Of a DNA stretch of 64,000 nucleotides, positions 7,917 to 16,426 are shown in pieces. Position 1 is the stretch's first letter, and each line of letters opens with the position of its first letter. Below the pieces are notes generated by a model. It was given only the letters and a program-made list of their open reading frames with translations, was not told the DNA's origin and did not search any database. Made by a program: the position numbers and the translations under genes. The DNA comes from CAMAVH01 sp964628235 (lineage in GTDB: Bacteria; Pseudomonadota; Alphaproteobacteria; SMXQ01): contig CAZVLU010000015.1 of assembly GCA_964628235.1 (NCBI GenBank), forward strand, positions 1 to 64,000, in the 5' to 3' direction.

Positions 7917-8792
7917 CTACGCTTGGTCCGGAAACCCGGCCATAGCGCGGATCTCCCCCGCGCTGTGGCCGGCTTCTTTTAAGCTGCGCAAAGAGCGCGC
8001 GTCGTCGCGCTTGGCGAGGCGGCGCCCGCTTTCGTCGGCGATCAAGCCGTGATGGTGATAGTCCGGCGTCGGCAATTCCAGCAGCGCTTGCAACAAGCGA
8101 TGGATATGCGTCGCGGCGAGCAGGTCGTCGCCGCGCGTGACTAGTGTGACGCCTTGCAAAGCGTCGTCGACCGTCACGCTGAGATGATAGCTCGTCGCGA
8201 TGTCCTTGCGCGCCAGCACGACGTCGCCGAACAGCCCCGGCATCGCCGAGATATTTCCGCGCCCGCGATCGTGCCAATCCAACGGACCGGTCATATCCGT
8301 CGCCGTCGCCACGTCGAGACGCAAGGCATAAGCCTCGCCGGCCGCGATACGCCTTGCCCGCTCCGCCGTGCTCAAATGGCGACAGATGCCCGGATAGATC
8401 GGGCCGTCCGGCCCCTGCGGGGCGGCGCCGGCACGGGCGATTTCGTCGGCGATATCGCGCCGCGTGCAGAAGCAGGGATAAAGCAATCCTTGGGCCTGCA
8501 AGCGATCGAGCGCGGCGCGGTAATCGGCAAGATGCTGCGATTGACGGCGCACCGGCTCGGGCCAGGACAAACCGAGCCAGGCGAGGTCTTCCATAAGAGC
8601 CGTCTCGAATTCACGCCGGCTGCGGCCGATATCGATGTCCTCGATCCGCAGCAAAAACCGCCCGCCCGCCGCGCGCGCCGCGTTCCAGGCGAATAGCGCG
8701 GAATGGGCATGACCCAAATGCAAAAGCCCGGTGGGACTGGGCGCGAAGCGGGTGACGGTTTCAGGCACAGATTTATGACCGGCGGGCATCAA
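7917..8792 (-). CDS. gluQRS: glutamyl-Q tRNA(Asp) synthetase
   Basis: A 291-residue truncated glutamyl-tRNA synthetase paralogue. It activates glutamate and attaches it to queuosine in the anticodon wobble position of tRNA-Asp. The HIGH-like motif is HLGH (residues 25-28) within TRFAPSPTGLLHLGHAHSA. The zinc-binding cysteines appear as CFCTRR followed by YPGICRH. The KMSKS equivalent is LAKRDDARSL near residue 255. It lacks the anticodon-binding domain of GltX, which matches the length. MPAG one codon later is an equally possible start. It is convergent with the bicupin and divergent from the first Bug receptor. Confidence 0.93.
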   Translation of the reverse strand: MMPAGHKSVPETVTRFAPSPTGLLHLGHAHSALFAWNAARAAGGRFLLRIEDIDIGRSRREFETALMEDLAWLGLSWPEPVRRQSQHLADYRAALDRLQAQGLLYPCFCTRRDIADEIARAGAAPQGPDGPIYPGICRHLSTAERARRIAAGEAYALRLDVATATDMTGPLDWHDRGRGNISAMPGLFGDVVLARKDIATSYHLSVTVDDALQGVTLVTRGDDLLAATHIHRLLQALLELPTPDYHHHGLIADESGRRLAKRDDARSLRSLKEAGHSAGEIRAMAGFPDQA

Positions 8793-8902
8793 TGGACGAC
8801 GTTCGGCACTTTACCCTGCCGCACGGCTCCACCTATGCTGAAAAGAAACGGCCAAAATAAAGAATAAACAAAATTGCTGCACAACAGCCTGGGGAGGCTC
8901 GC

Positions 8903-9958
8903 ATGACCAACACCCTTCTGCGCCATACGTCCGCGCGCATGATCGGCGCGCTCGCTGCCGTGACCCTGTCCGCCTTTCTGCTTCAACCATCGCCGGCCGC
9001 CGCCGACGCGGTGGGAGACTTTTACAAAGGCAAGACCGTCAACCTGATCATCGGCTACGCGCCCGGCGCCGGCTACGACACCTATGGCCGCTTGATCGCC
9101 CGCCACTTCGGCCGCTTCCTGCCCGGCGCGCCCAACATCGTCCCGCAAAACATGCCCGGCGCCGGCAGCATCAAAGCGGCCAACCACATCTACAACATCG
9201 CCGCCAAAGACGGCACCGCGCTCGGCATGTTCGCGTCGTCCGCCGCCTTCGAGCAGATGTTCGGCGGCGAAGGCGTGCAGTTCGATACCGCCAAATTCAC
9301 CTGGATCGGCAATATCGACGAAAGCGTCGGCACCTGTGCCGTGTGGCACACCACGGGCGTGGAAAATTTCGAGCAGATGCTGAAGACCGAATTGGTGTTC
9401 GGCGGCAGCGGAGCCGCCGCCGTCACCTCGCAGCATGCCGTCGCGCTGCGCAATCTGCTCGGCGCGAAGATCAAGCTGGTGCAGGGCTACAACGGCGCGC
9501 AGGACGTCAAGCTGGCCATGGCGCGCGGCGAGGTGCAGGCCGGATGCGGCATGGCGCTCTCCTCGCTCAAATCGCAACATGCGCAAGAATGGAAATCCGG
9601 CCAGCTTCGTCCGGTCATCCAGCTCGCCATCGAGCGCAGCCCAGACCTGCCGAACGTGGCGCATCTCTACGACTACGCCAAGGACGAGGAGACGCGCCAA
9701 GTGTTCGATCTGGTGTTCGGCCGCCACGTCATCGGCCGGCCGCTGTCCGCGCCGCCGGGCGTGCCGAGCGACCGCAAGCAAGCGCTGCGCAAGGCATTCA
9801 TGAATACGATGAAGGACACGACTTTCCTCGCCGATGCCGACAAGCTCAGGCTCGACATCATGCCGTCCGACGGCGAGGGCGTCGAAAGGCTGTTCACCCG
9901 ATTCTTCGGCTATCCGAAGCCGGTGATCGAGAAGGCGGTCGCGGCGATGAAAGAGTGA
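8903..9958 (+). CDS. Bug/TctC-family tripartite tricarboxylate receptor
   Basis: A 351-residue periplasmic solute-binding protein. The signal peptide ends around SPAAADA, and the mature start FYKGKTVNLIIGYAPGAGYD followed by NMPGAG is diagnostic of Bug/TctC receptors that capture carboxylates or related small molecules. GGGGAGG lies 5 nt before the ATG. No tctA or tctB membrane genes are nearby, so it is an orphan receptor, as is common in this family. A second paralogue lies 760 bp away on the opposite strand with a cysteine hydrolase in between. The ligand is unknown. Confidence 0.9.
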   Translation: MTNTLLRHTSARMIGALAAVTLSAFLLQPSPAAADAVGDFYKGKTVNLIIGYAPGAGYDTYGRLIARHFGRFLPGAPNIVPQNMPGAGSIKAANHIYNIAAKDGTALGMFASSAAFEQMFGGEGVQFDTAKFTWIGNIDESVGTCAVWHTTGVENFEQMLKTELVFGGSGAAAVTSQHAVALRNLLGAKIKLVQGYNGAQDVKLAMARGEVQAGCGMALSSLKSQHAQEWKSGQLRPVIQLAIERSPDLPNVAHLYDYAKDEETRQVFDLVFGRHVIGRPLSAPPGVPSDRKQALRKAFMNTMKDTTFLADADKLRLDIMPSDGEGVERLFTRFFGYPKPVIEKAVAAMKE

Positions 9959-9969
9959 CGCGACCAGGA

Positions 9970-9997
9970 GCGGCTGCCCTTAGGCCTGGGCAGCCGC
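9970..9997. terminator. hairpin between convergent genes
   Basis: GCGGCTGCCC and GGGCAGCCGC form a perfect 10-bp stem with an 8-nt loop. It overlaps the last codons of the cysteine hydrolase and lies just past the stop of the Bug receptor. There is no T-run, so it may stabilise 3' ends rather than act as a true intrinsic terminator. Confidence 0.4.
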
Positions 9998-10690
9998 GAC
10001 CTTCGCGTTGGCTTGCAGATAACCGAGGGCTTCGTCGGTCGTCATCACGTCGCCGAAGGTGAGGTAGAAGTTGAGGAGCGTCGCGTTATGCTCCTCGTCG
10101 GTGCCGGCGGCCAAGCCGTCGCTGACCATCACCGTCTGAAAATTGCGCATGCAAGCGTCGCGCGCCGTCGATTCGCAGCAGACGCTGGTCGAGGTTCCGG
10201 TGATCAGCACGGTGTCGATGCCGCGTTCGCGCAGCAACGCCTCGATGTTCGACGAACCTTGGATGAAGGCGGAAAAGCGCGTCTTGTCGACGATCAGGTC
10301 GTCCGGACGCACGTCCATGCCGGCCCAAACCTGATGACCGATCGACCCCGGCTTGAGCGATTCGGCGCGCTTCTTGGCACGCCCTGGATTCGACAGCTTC
10401 TCGTAGGCGATCGACCAGCTTTTGAACGACTCCTCGCTCGCCGTGTTGCGGATCCACACCACGACGCCGCCGGCGGCCCGCAAACCTGCCGCCAGCTTGT
10501 TCACGTTCGGCACGATCTCCAAAGCGCCCTTGATCAAGCTGTGCGCGACGCCTTCCATCATGAAGCCGTTTTGCAGATCGACGACCACCAGGGCGGTACG
10601 GGCCGGCTCCATATCGGCAAAGATATGCGCCTTGCCGCGCCGCTCGATGACGCGTTGTTTCGCCCAATCGGGAATATGGGTTTTGTGCAT
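9980..10690 (-). CDS. cysteine hydrolase, isochorismatase-like
   Basis: A 236-residue member of the isochorismatase/nicotinamidase-like cysteine hydrolase family. The catalytic triad is visible as Asp in ALVVVDLQNGF, Lys in VDKTRFSAF and Cys in TGTSTSVCCESTARDA. These enzymes cleave amides or ureides such as N-carbamoyl compounds, or isochorismate; the substrate is not evident. GGGAG precedes the ATG. It starts 28 bp downstream of a Bug receptor stop codon on the same strand, so the two are probably co-transcribed and the receptor may bring in the hydrolase substrate or its precursor. Confidence 0.88.
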   Translation of the reverse strand: MHKTHIPDWAKQRVIERRGKAHIFADMEPARTALVVVDLQNGFMMEGVAHSLIKGALEIVPNVNKLAAGLRAAGGVVVWIRNTASEESFKSWSIAYEKLSNPGRAKKRAESLKPGSIGHQVWAGMDVRPDDLIVDKTRFSAFIQGSSNIEALLRERGIDTVLITGTSTSVCCESTARDACMRNFQTVMVSDGLAAGTDEEHNATLLNFYLTFGDVMTTDEALGYLQANAKVAAAQA

Positions 10691-10718
10691 GGCTCGTCTC
10701 CCTGCCGCGTTCAGACGA

Positions 10719-11768
10719 TCATATCTTATCGGCGATGCTCAGCATCGCGCGAGTCTTCTCGATCACGCCCGCCGGCGTGTCGTAAATCTCCTTGATGAGC
10801 TTGAGGATTTCCTCCGGAGTGGCCGGGTTCACTTCGAGGCGCGCCTTATCGGCCTCGGCCAGGAACTGCGGGTCCTTCATGGTTTTCTGAAACGCGTCGC
10901 GCAACGCGGCGACCCGATCCTTGTCGGTGCCCGGCGGGGCGACGAAGGAGCGGCCATAAATCCAAGGGCCAAAGGTCATCTGCATGATCTGCTTCTGCTC
11001 CTCCGTCTTGGCGAGCGAGAAGGCGTTGGCCACTCCCGGCAATTCGGGATGGTTGCGCAATGAGGTTTGCAGAATGATCTTAAGTTCCCCGCGCTTGATG
11101 GCATCCCAATGGGCGGACTTGAGCGTGGTCACGTTCAGGCCGCAAGCGCCGTCGACCTCGCCGCGCTGGCCGGCCAGCGCCACTTCCGACAGGCCGGAAT
11201 AGCCGGCCACGATCTTGAAGGGAAAACCGAGAACCTGCTTCAAGGTGATGGCGTCGAGAGTCGAGCCGCTCGACGGGCCGACGCCGCCGATGATCAATTC
11301 GCGCTTGCTCAGGTCTTCGATGGAATTGACGCCCGACTTGGCCCAAAAGCCGCAAGTGCTGATCTCGGCGTTGGCGCTGCCGATCCATTCGTATTTCAGC
11401 GGATCGAACTTGGCGACTTCCGGCGTGAGCAGCGGCGCTGTGGTCATCACCGGATTAATGATGCCGATGACCGAACCGTCCCTCGGCGCGGCCGTCGTCA
11501 GATAGGTCATTTGCTTGAGGCCGCCGGCGCCGGGCATGTTCTTCGGCACCATGGTCGGCGTGCCTGGAATATGCCGATACATATGACGCGATAAGAACCT
11601 GCCGTAGGTGTCGAAACCGCCGCCCGGCGTCGAGCCGATGACGACATCCAACTCGCGGCCTTTATAGAAACCGGCAACGTCGGCGGCGCCTGCCGAAGCG
11701 ACAAGAGCCGGTGAGACGAGAGCGGCGCCGATAGCGGCGGCGCAGAGAAGTTTCAGGCTGACGCGCAT
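10719..11768 (-). CDS. Bug/TctC-family tripartite tricarboxylate receptor
   Basis: A 349-residue periplasmic binding protein with a clear signal peptide (MRVSLKLLCAAAIGAALVSP onward, cleaved near ASAGA). The mature region has FYKGRELDVVIGSTPGGGFD and NMPGAGGLKQ, the family signature. GAGGAG is placed before the ATG. It shares family and layout with the receptor at 8903 but is clearly diverged from it, so a different ligand is likely. It heads a two-gene unit with the cysteine hydrolase. Confidence 0.9.
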   Translation of the reverse strand: MRVSLKLLCAAAIGAALVSPALVASAGAADVAGFYKGRELDVVIGSTPGGGFDTYGRFLSRHMYRHIPGTPTMVPKNMPGAGGLKQMTYLTTAAPRDGSVIGIINPVMTTAPLLTPEVAKFDPLKYEWIGSANAEISTCGFWAKSGVNSIEDLSKRELIIGGVGPSSGSTLDAITLKQVLGFPFKIVAGYSGLSEVALAGQRGEVDGACGLNVTTLKSAHWDAIKRGELKIILQTSLRNHPELPGVANAFSLAKTEEQKQIMQMTFGPWIYGRSFVAPPGTDKDRVAALRDAFQKTMKDPQFLAEADKARLEVNPATPEEILKLIKEIYDTPAGVIEKTRAMLSIADKI

Positions 11769-12008
11769 TGCGATCTCCTCGAGCGGGAATGAACGAAGCG
11801 CCGCAGCGAACGCGGTGGGGGCGCGCGACCGAGGGCGTTAGCTCATGCATCGCAACATGCGTGCCAAGCGCGCGGTGGCTGCTCATTGAGCGATAACAAT
11901 GGGGTTTCGCCGAAAGAAACCGAAAACGGTCACTTTCGCGCCGATGTCTGTCCTATTCTTCGGCAAGCTAGGCTAAAATCTCCGCTGCCCTGCCCGACTG
12001 GAGCCATG

Positions 12009-12299
12009 ATGGACACCGACCGTATCAAACTCGAAGCCCGCCTGTTCGCCAGCGAATATCTCATGTGCAACCTCTACGCCATGATCTTCCGCGCCGCGCC
12101 CGACCCAGCCGCCGCCGTGCAGGCGTTCGGCGGCGATCTGCGCCGGCATATGGAAGGCTTCGCCGTCGCCGGCCTCGACCCGCTGCAATCGGACACCTTC
12201 GCCGGCGAAGTGCGCGACGCGCTCGACGTCCTGCTCGGCCAACTTGGCAGCATGATGGCGCAAGCCAGCACGCCAAGCGGCGGCCCCGCCGCCCATTGA
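12009..12299 (+). CDS. small protein of unknown function
   Basis: A 96-residue protein beginning MDTDRIKLEARLFASEYL. It is helical in character, with MCNLYAMIFRAAPDPAAAVQ and two further amphipathic stretches, and ends in a small disordered tail (STPSGGPAAH). It has no signal peptide or membrane segment. I do not recognise the family. The ATG at 12009 is preferred because GGAG lies 5 nt before it; a further open stretch upstream to 11886 has no ribosome binding site. The gene precedes the exported DUF6134-like gene, with a strong palindrome between them. Confidence 0.6.
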   Translation: MDTDRIKLEARLFASEYLMCNLYAMIFRAAPDPAAAVQAFGGDLRRHMEGFAVAGLDPLQSDTFAGEVRDALDVLLGQLGSMMAQASTPSGGPAAH

Positions 12300-12321
12300 T
12301 CCGCAGTGCCGATCCGCGCGT

Positions 12322-12349
12322 AAACATTTTATGGCCTCATAAAATGTTT
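12322..12349. promoter_or_regulatory. perfect 12-bp palindrome, candidate operator
   Basis: AAACATTTTATG-GCCT-CATAAAATGTTT is a perfect inverted repeat of 12 bp per arm and 4-bp centre. It is A/T-rich in a GC-rich region and ends 9 bp before the start codon at 12359. It could be an operator, for example of TetR type, or a hairpin masking the ribosome binding site GGACGG at 12350-12355. The lack of a T-run argues against a terminator. Confidence 0.55.
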
Positions 12350-12358
12350 GGACGGATC

Positions 12359-13066
12359 ATGATACTGAAGACTTTTCTCCGCCCTCTCGCCAGCGCCGCT
12401 GTCATTCTCGGGGCTGTCGGCCTGCCGATCACCGCATCCTGGGCTTGGCAGGGGAGCGCCGTGTCCCGCGACATCGCCTTCAACGTGATCCGCGCCGGCG
12501 AGCCGATGGGCAGTCACAAAGTCACGTTCCGCCAAGACGGCGACCGCCTCAATGTCGACATCGCCATCGATCTGGAGGTGCGTCTCGCCTTCATCCCGGT
12601 CTTCCGCTACACCCACCGCAACAGCGAAACTTGGGAGAATGGCCGGCTTGTCCGCTTGCAAACCACCACCAATGACGACGGCACCCAGCATAAGGTCTTC
12701 GCGGAGGCGACCGATCAGGGGCTCCGCATCACCGACAGCGCCGGACGGACATATCTCGCGCCCGCCGACACGCTCCCCACCAGTTATTGGAACAAGGAGA
12801 CGATCAGCCGGAGCGAACTGCTCAACACCCAGTCGGGCAAAATGATGCCGATCCGCATCGAGCATCATCGCGAGTCAACGGCCGCTCTCGGCGACGCCGA
12901 CCATTACCGCTTGGTGATGATCGACGACAACGACGGCACGCCGATCGACGTTTGGTACGACAAGCAAAGCCTCGCCTGGGTCAAACTGGCCTTTGAAGCG
13001 CGCGGCACCAAAATCGACTATTCGCTGGCCGCTATCGGCGGCCAGCCGCAACAAGCGGCGAGATAG
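12359..13066 (+). CDS. exported DUF6134-like protein
   Basis: A 235-residue exported protein. MILKTFLRPLASAAVILGAV is a signal peptide, cleaved near SWAWQ. The mature part, starting AFNVIRAGEPMGSHKVTF and including LPTSYWN and DVWYDKQSLAWVKLAF, resembles the DUF6134/DUF3108-type beta-rich envelope proteins of Alphaproteobacteria, of unknown role. The start is placed at 12359 after GGACGG; an ATG five codons upstream, at 12344, lies inside the palindrome. It is convergent with the DUF3833 lipoprotein, only 3 bp apart. Confidence 0.7.
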   Translation: MILKTFLRPLASAAVILGAVGLPITASWAWQGSAVSRDIAFNVIRAGEPMGSHKVTFRQDGDRLNVDIAIDLEVRLAFIPVFRYTHRNSETWENGRLVRLQTTTNDDGTQHKVFAEATDQGLRITDSAGRTYLAPADTLPTSYWNKETISRSELLNTQSGKMMPIRIEHHRESTAALGDADHYRLVMIDDNDGTPIDVWYDKQSLAWVKLAFEARGTKIDYSLAAIGGQPQQAAR

Positions 13067-13069
13067 CCG

Positions 13070-13612
13070 TCAATTCGGCAGCTTGCGGAAGAATAGGAAT
13101 ACCTGGCCAACTTGCAGGCCGTATTTCGTCACCTCGGCCTTGTTCAGCACGGCCTCGGCGTCTTGCCGAAATAGCCAGTCGTCAAATTGCACCCGCACGG
13201 GGCCGTCGTCGGTCTTGAGATCGACCGTATAGCGCCAATTGAAGGCCCGCCCTGCCGCCATGCCCTTGGCGACGCCGACGACGTCGTCGGCCCGCCCCTC
13301 ATAGGTGCCATCGGCGAGTTTGACGATGCGCCAGACGCGGCGGTCGCGCTCGCCGTCGTCATAGACAAAATCCTCCTCCAGCACCAATTCGCGGCCGTCC
13401 CAGCGGCCGACGAGATCGACGACGAATTGCCGCTTCACGTTGCCGAAGCGATCCTCGAACAGGCCCCAAGCTTTGGTGCGCCCGGCAAAATACTCCTCGA
13501 TACGCATGTCGGGCTGGCTCGCCGCGAAATCCTGAAGCGTCATGCCGCTGCACCCCGCCAGAGCGGCGGTCATCGACGCCCATAGGACAAGGCGCTTGAT
13601 CGTTCGAATCAT
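13070..13612 (-). CDS. DUF3833 family lipoprotein
   Basis: A 180-residue predicted lipoprotein: MIRTIKRLVLWASMTAALAG is followed by a lipobox Cys (LAGC). The mature domain includes YFAGRTKAWGLFEDRFGN and EDFVYDDGERDRRVWR, which I recognise as DUF3833. Members often occur with cyclopropane-fatty-acid synthases and MFS transporters, suggesting a role in envelope lipids, but the function is unknown. Its ATG overlaps the stop codon of the upstream MFS gene by 4 bp (ATGA), so translation is probably coupled. Confidence 0.85.
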   Translation of the reverse strand: MIRTIKRLVLWASMTAALAGCSGMTLQDFAASQPDMRIEEYFAGRTKAWGLFEDRFGNVKRQFVVDLVGRWDGRELVLEEDFVYDDGERDRRVWRIVKLADGTYEGRADDVVGVAKGMAAGRAFNWRYTVDLKTDDGPVRVQFDDWLFRQDAEAVLNKAEVTKYGLQVGQVFLFFRKLPN

Positions 13613-14916
13613 GATTGTCCTCTTGCTGCGTTCAAACGTCCGGCGATCTCGGCATGGCGCGCCGCCGTCAAGGGATAGCGCGCCATCAGCGCGACAGCGG
13701 CGAGCTTGAAGGCGATCGGCACGAGGCTGTAAAGCGCGATCAGCATGAACGAGGCGCTGCCCGCCCACTCGAGCAGCGGAAAGGCGATGCCGACCGCGAG
13801 CGCCAGCGCCAACTTGGTCGCCATGCCCCACAGCGCGAAGAACAGCCCGGCACGGCGCTCGCCCGACTCCACCGTATCGAGATCGACGACATCGGCCTGC
13901 ATCGCCGGCGGCAACACCAGATCGGCGCCGAGACAGAGACCGGTGAGGACGCAAATGCCGGCGAACCACAGAATGTCGCCCGGACCGAGCAAAGGCGCCG
14001 CCGCGAACACCAGGCAGGAGAGCAGCATGGCGGCGCACCAAACCCGATGCTTGCCATAGCGATAGCTGAGACGCAGCCACAGCGGCACCGCGGCGATGCC
14101 GGCCAGGAAATAGACGAACAGCAGCAGGCCTGCTTGGTTCGACGCCTGCAGCACCCGTTCGACGAAGAGCAGGAACAAAGTCGCGGGCAAACCGTTGGCG
14201 AATCCGTTGAGCAAATAAGCCGCGATCAGGCGGAGGAACGGCCTGTTGCTGGCCAATACGCGCCAGCCCTGCGTCACGGAAGGCGCGCGCGCGCGCAAAG
14301 GCGCGCCATCGGGCACGCGCCAGATCATCACGGCCGTGCAGATCGGCAGCAAGACGATCACGCCGATGCCGACCCAGCGCAGCGCCGCCGATGGACCCAA
14401 ACCATCGAGCAAGGCGAGCGCGCCGAGCGTGATCAAGGTGCCGGCGAGAATGAAGGATTCGCGCCACGCCGAAATGCGGCTGCGCGCGTCGTAACCCGGC
14501 GACAGTTCCGCCGAGAGCGCCGTGAGCGGCAGGATCATCATGGTCCAGCCGAGATAGAGGACCATGCTCCAGAGCAACAGATGGACATTGCCGACTCCGG
14601 CCGGCGGGGCGAACAGCATCCAGCAGGCCAGCATCACGAGCGGCGCGCCGGCGACGATCCACGGCCTCCGCCGCCCCCAGCGCGCGGTGATGCGTCCGTT
14701 GCCATGGTCGCTGAGCCAGCCGATCAGCGGATCGCTGACGACATCCCACAGCCGGGCAAGCAGCAAGATAGCCCCGACGGCGGCCAAGCCGAGCCCAAGA
14801 TCGTCAGCATAATAGTTCGGCAAATAGATGTAGACCGGCAGCGTCAGCGCCGCCAAGGGCAGCGCCGGGGCCGCATAGGCCGCGAGAAGCGATGTCGTCA
14901 GTTTTTGAGCCGTCAT
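13609..14916 (-). CDS. MFS transporter of the GPH (melibiose/Na+ symporter-like) group
   Basis: A 435-residue membrane protein with about 12 hydrophobic segments. The N-terminal part LPVYIYLPNYYADDLGLGLA and the loop DPLIGWLSDHGNGRITARWG with RRRPWI are typical of the glycoside-pentoside-hexuronide:cation symporter group. In Alphaproteobacteria such transporters often neighbour DUF3833 proteins and lipid genes, so the substrate need not be a sugar. It is co-translated with the downstream DUF3833 lipoprotein through a 4-bp overlap. Confidence 0.88.
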   Translation of the reverse strand: MTAQKLTTSLLAAYAAPALPLAALTLPVYIYLPNYYADDLGLGLAAVGAILLLARLWDVVSDPLIGWLSDHGNGRITARWGRRRPWIVAGAPLVMLACWMLFAPPAGVGNVHLLLWSMVLYLGWTMMILPLTALSAELSPGYDARSRISAWRESFILAGTLITLGALALLDGLGPSAALRWVGIGVIVLLPICTAVMIWRVPDGAPLRARAPSVTQGWRVLASNRPFLRLIAAYLLNGFANGLPATLFLLFVERVLQASNQAGLLLFVYFLAGIAAVPLWLRLSYRYGKHRVWCAAMLLSCLVFAAAPLLGPGDILWFAGICVLTGLCLGADLVLPPAMQADVVDLDTVESGERRAGLFFALWGMATKLALALAVGIAFPLLEWAGSASFMLIALYSLVPIAFKLAAVALMARYPLTAARHAEIAGRLNAARGQS

Positions 14917-15089
14917 CGCGCTGCTATTCCAAAAAGGTGCCGATGATATCTTCCTTAGCCTACGTCAGATGCCGTACGGCGGATGTTGCGCAAATGTCCC
15001 GCCATCGCGGGTTTCTTGCCGGAAACCTATGGACAGCGCATGTCTAAGCCCCTCTTGTAGCCAGCCTGTGCCCTCGTTCCGACCGTGTC

Positions 15090-16280
15090 ATGACCTCCCG
15101 CCAATATAAAACTCTCGCCATCTTGCTCGGCGCGCTCACCGCATTCGCGCCTATGTCGATCGACATGTACCTGCCGAGCTTCCCGACGCTGCAGCATGAA
15201 TTCGCCGGCGAGCCGGGCCTGGTGCAGGCCACGCTCTCGGTGTTTTTCGCCGGCCTCGCCATCGGCCAAGCGGTTTACGGCCCGATCTCCGACCGTTTCG
15301 GCCGCAAAGCGCCGCTCTCTGTCGGCATCGCGCTTTATATCGTCGGCTCGATCGCCGCCGCCTTGACGCCGAGCCTCGAAGGGCTGGTCGCCGCGCGCTT
15401 CCTGCAAGGCATCGGCGGCTGCGCCGGCATGGTCATCGCGCGCGCCATCGTGCGCGACCTGTTCGACGAGCGCGATTCGGCGCGCATGCTGACCACGCTG
15501 ATGCTGGTCATGGGCTTGGCGCCGATTTTGGCGCCCATCATCGGCGGACAATTGCTCGCCGCTTTCGGCTGGCAATCGATCTTCTGGGTGCTGACGGGCT
15601 TCGGCGTCTTTTGTCTGGCGCTCACAACCTTCGTGCTGCGTGAAAGCCTGCCACCGACAGCCCGCGTGCCGGGCGGCGTGACCGTCGCGCTCGGCAATTA
15701 CTGGTTTTTGATGCGCGACTGGCAGTTCCTCGGCTTCGTGCTGACGGGCACCAGCGTCATGGCCGGCATGTTCGCCTATATCGCCGGATCGCCATTCGTT
15801 TTCATCGAGCTCTATGGCGTGCCGGCCGAACATTACGGCTTTCTTTTCGGCCTCAACGCCATCGGCTTGATCGCTGCGTCGCAAATCAACCACCGACTGC
15901 TCTCGCGCTACTCCGGCCGCGCCATCCTTCGCACGGCCACCATGGGCTATGCCGGCGCGACGCTGCTCGTCGGCCTCAACGCGCTGACCGGCATCGGCGG
16001 CTTTATCGGCCTGCTCGTCCCGCTGTTCTTTAGCGTCGCCAGCCTGGGCTTCATCGCGCCCAACACCACTGCCGCCGCAATGTCGCTGCATGGCCGCATC
16101 GCCGGGGCGGCCTCCGCATTCCTCGGCATCATGCAATTCGGCTTCGGCGCCGTGGTGGCGGCGCTGGTCGGCGTATTGGCCGACGGCAGCGCCCGCCCGA
16201 TGGGCCTGACCATCGCGGCCTGCGGCATCGCCGCCTTTGCCCTGCAGCATTTCTGCCTGCAGCGCGCCCCCGCCGCCTAA
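15090..16280 (+). CDS. Bcr/CflA-family drug efflux MFS transporter
   Basis: A 396-residue major facilitator with 12 predicted membrane segments. The opening ALTAFAPMSIDMYLPSFPTL is diagnostic of the Bcr/CflA (bicyclomycin/chloramphenicol resistance) subfamily, and the loop GPISDRFGRKAPL is the MFS motif A. Such proteins export drugs, and in several bacteria siderophores or their precursors. Here it lies directly before hemP and a siderophore receptor, so export of a chelator is a reasonable guess but not shown. Confidence 0.9.
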   Translation: MTSRQYKTLAILLGALTAFAPMSIDMYLPSFPTLQHEFAGEPGLVQATLSVFFAGLAIGQAVYGPISDRFGRKAPLSVGIALYIVGSIAAALTPSLEGLVAARFLQGIGGCAGMVIARAIVRDLFDERDSARMLTTLMLVMGLAPILAPIIGGQLLAAFGWQSIFWVLTGFGVFCLALTTFVLRESLPPTARVPGGVTVALGNYWFLMRDWQFLGFVLTGTSVMAGMFAYIAGSPFVFIELYGVPAEHYGFLFGLNAIGLIAASQINHRLLSRYSGRAILRTATMGYAGATLLVGLNALTGIGGFIGLLVPLFFSVASLGFIAPNTTAAAMSLHGRIAGAASAFLGIMQFGFGAVVAALVGVLADGSARPMGLTIAACGIAAFALQHFCLQRAPAA

Positions 16281-16322
16281 GCCTCTGCTGGATATATCAT
16301 TCCTGCATGATAGCTAAGTAAT

Positions 16323-16337
16323 TAATAATCATTTGCA
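16323..16337. promoter_or_regulatory. candidate Fur-like box upstream of hemP
   Basis: On the minus strand it reads TGCAAATGATTATTA, agreeing with the 7-1-7 Fur consensus TGATAATnATTATCA at 12 of 15 positions counting the free centre. It lies about 90 bp before hemP, which is the expected place for iron control of hemP and the receptor. Confidence 0.55.
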
Positions 16338-16426
16338 ACAACTGGGCTGCATGTTACATCGCAAAGGCTAACGCTCTGCCGCCGGGAATAATTCCTAAAT
16401 CGGCAGAGGCTTAGAGGGTCTGCGTG

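Noticed and set aside
13613..14749. Long N-terminal extension of the DUF3833 frame
   Set aside because: It runs antiparallel in phase through the MFS gene on the same strand; the lipoprotein signal and ATGA overlap show the real start at 13612.
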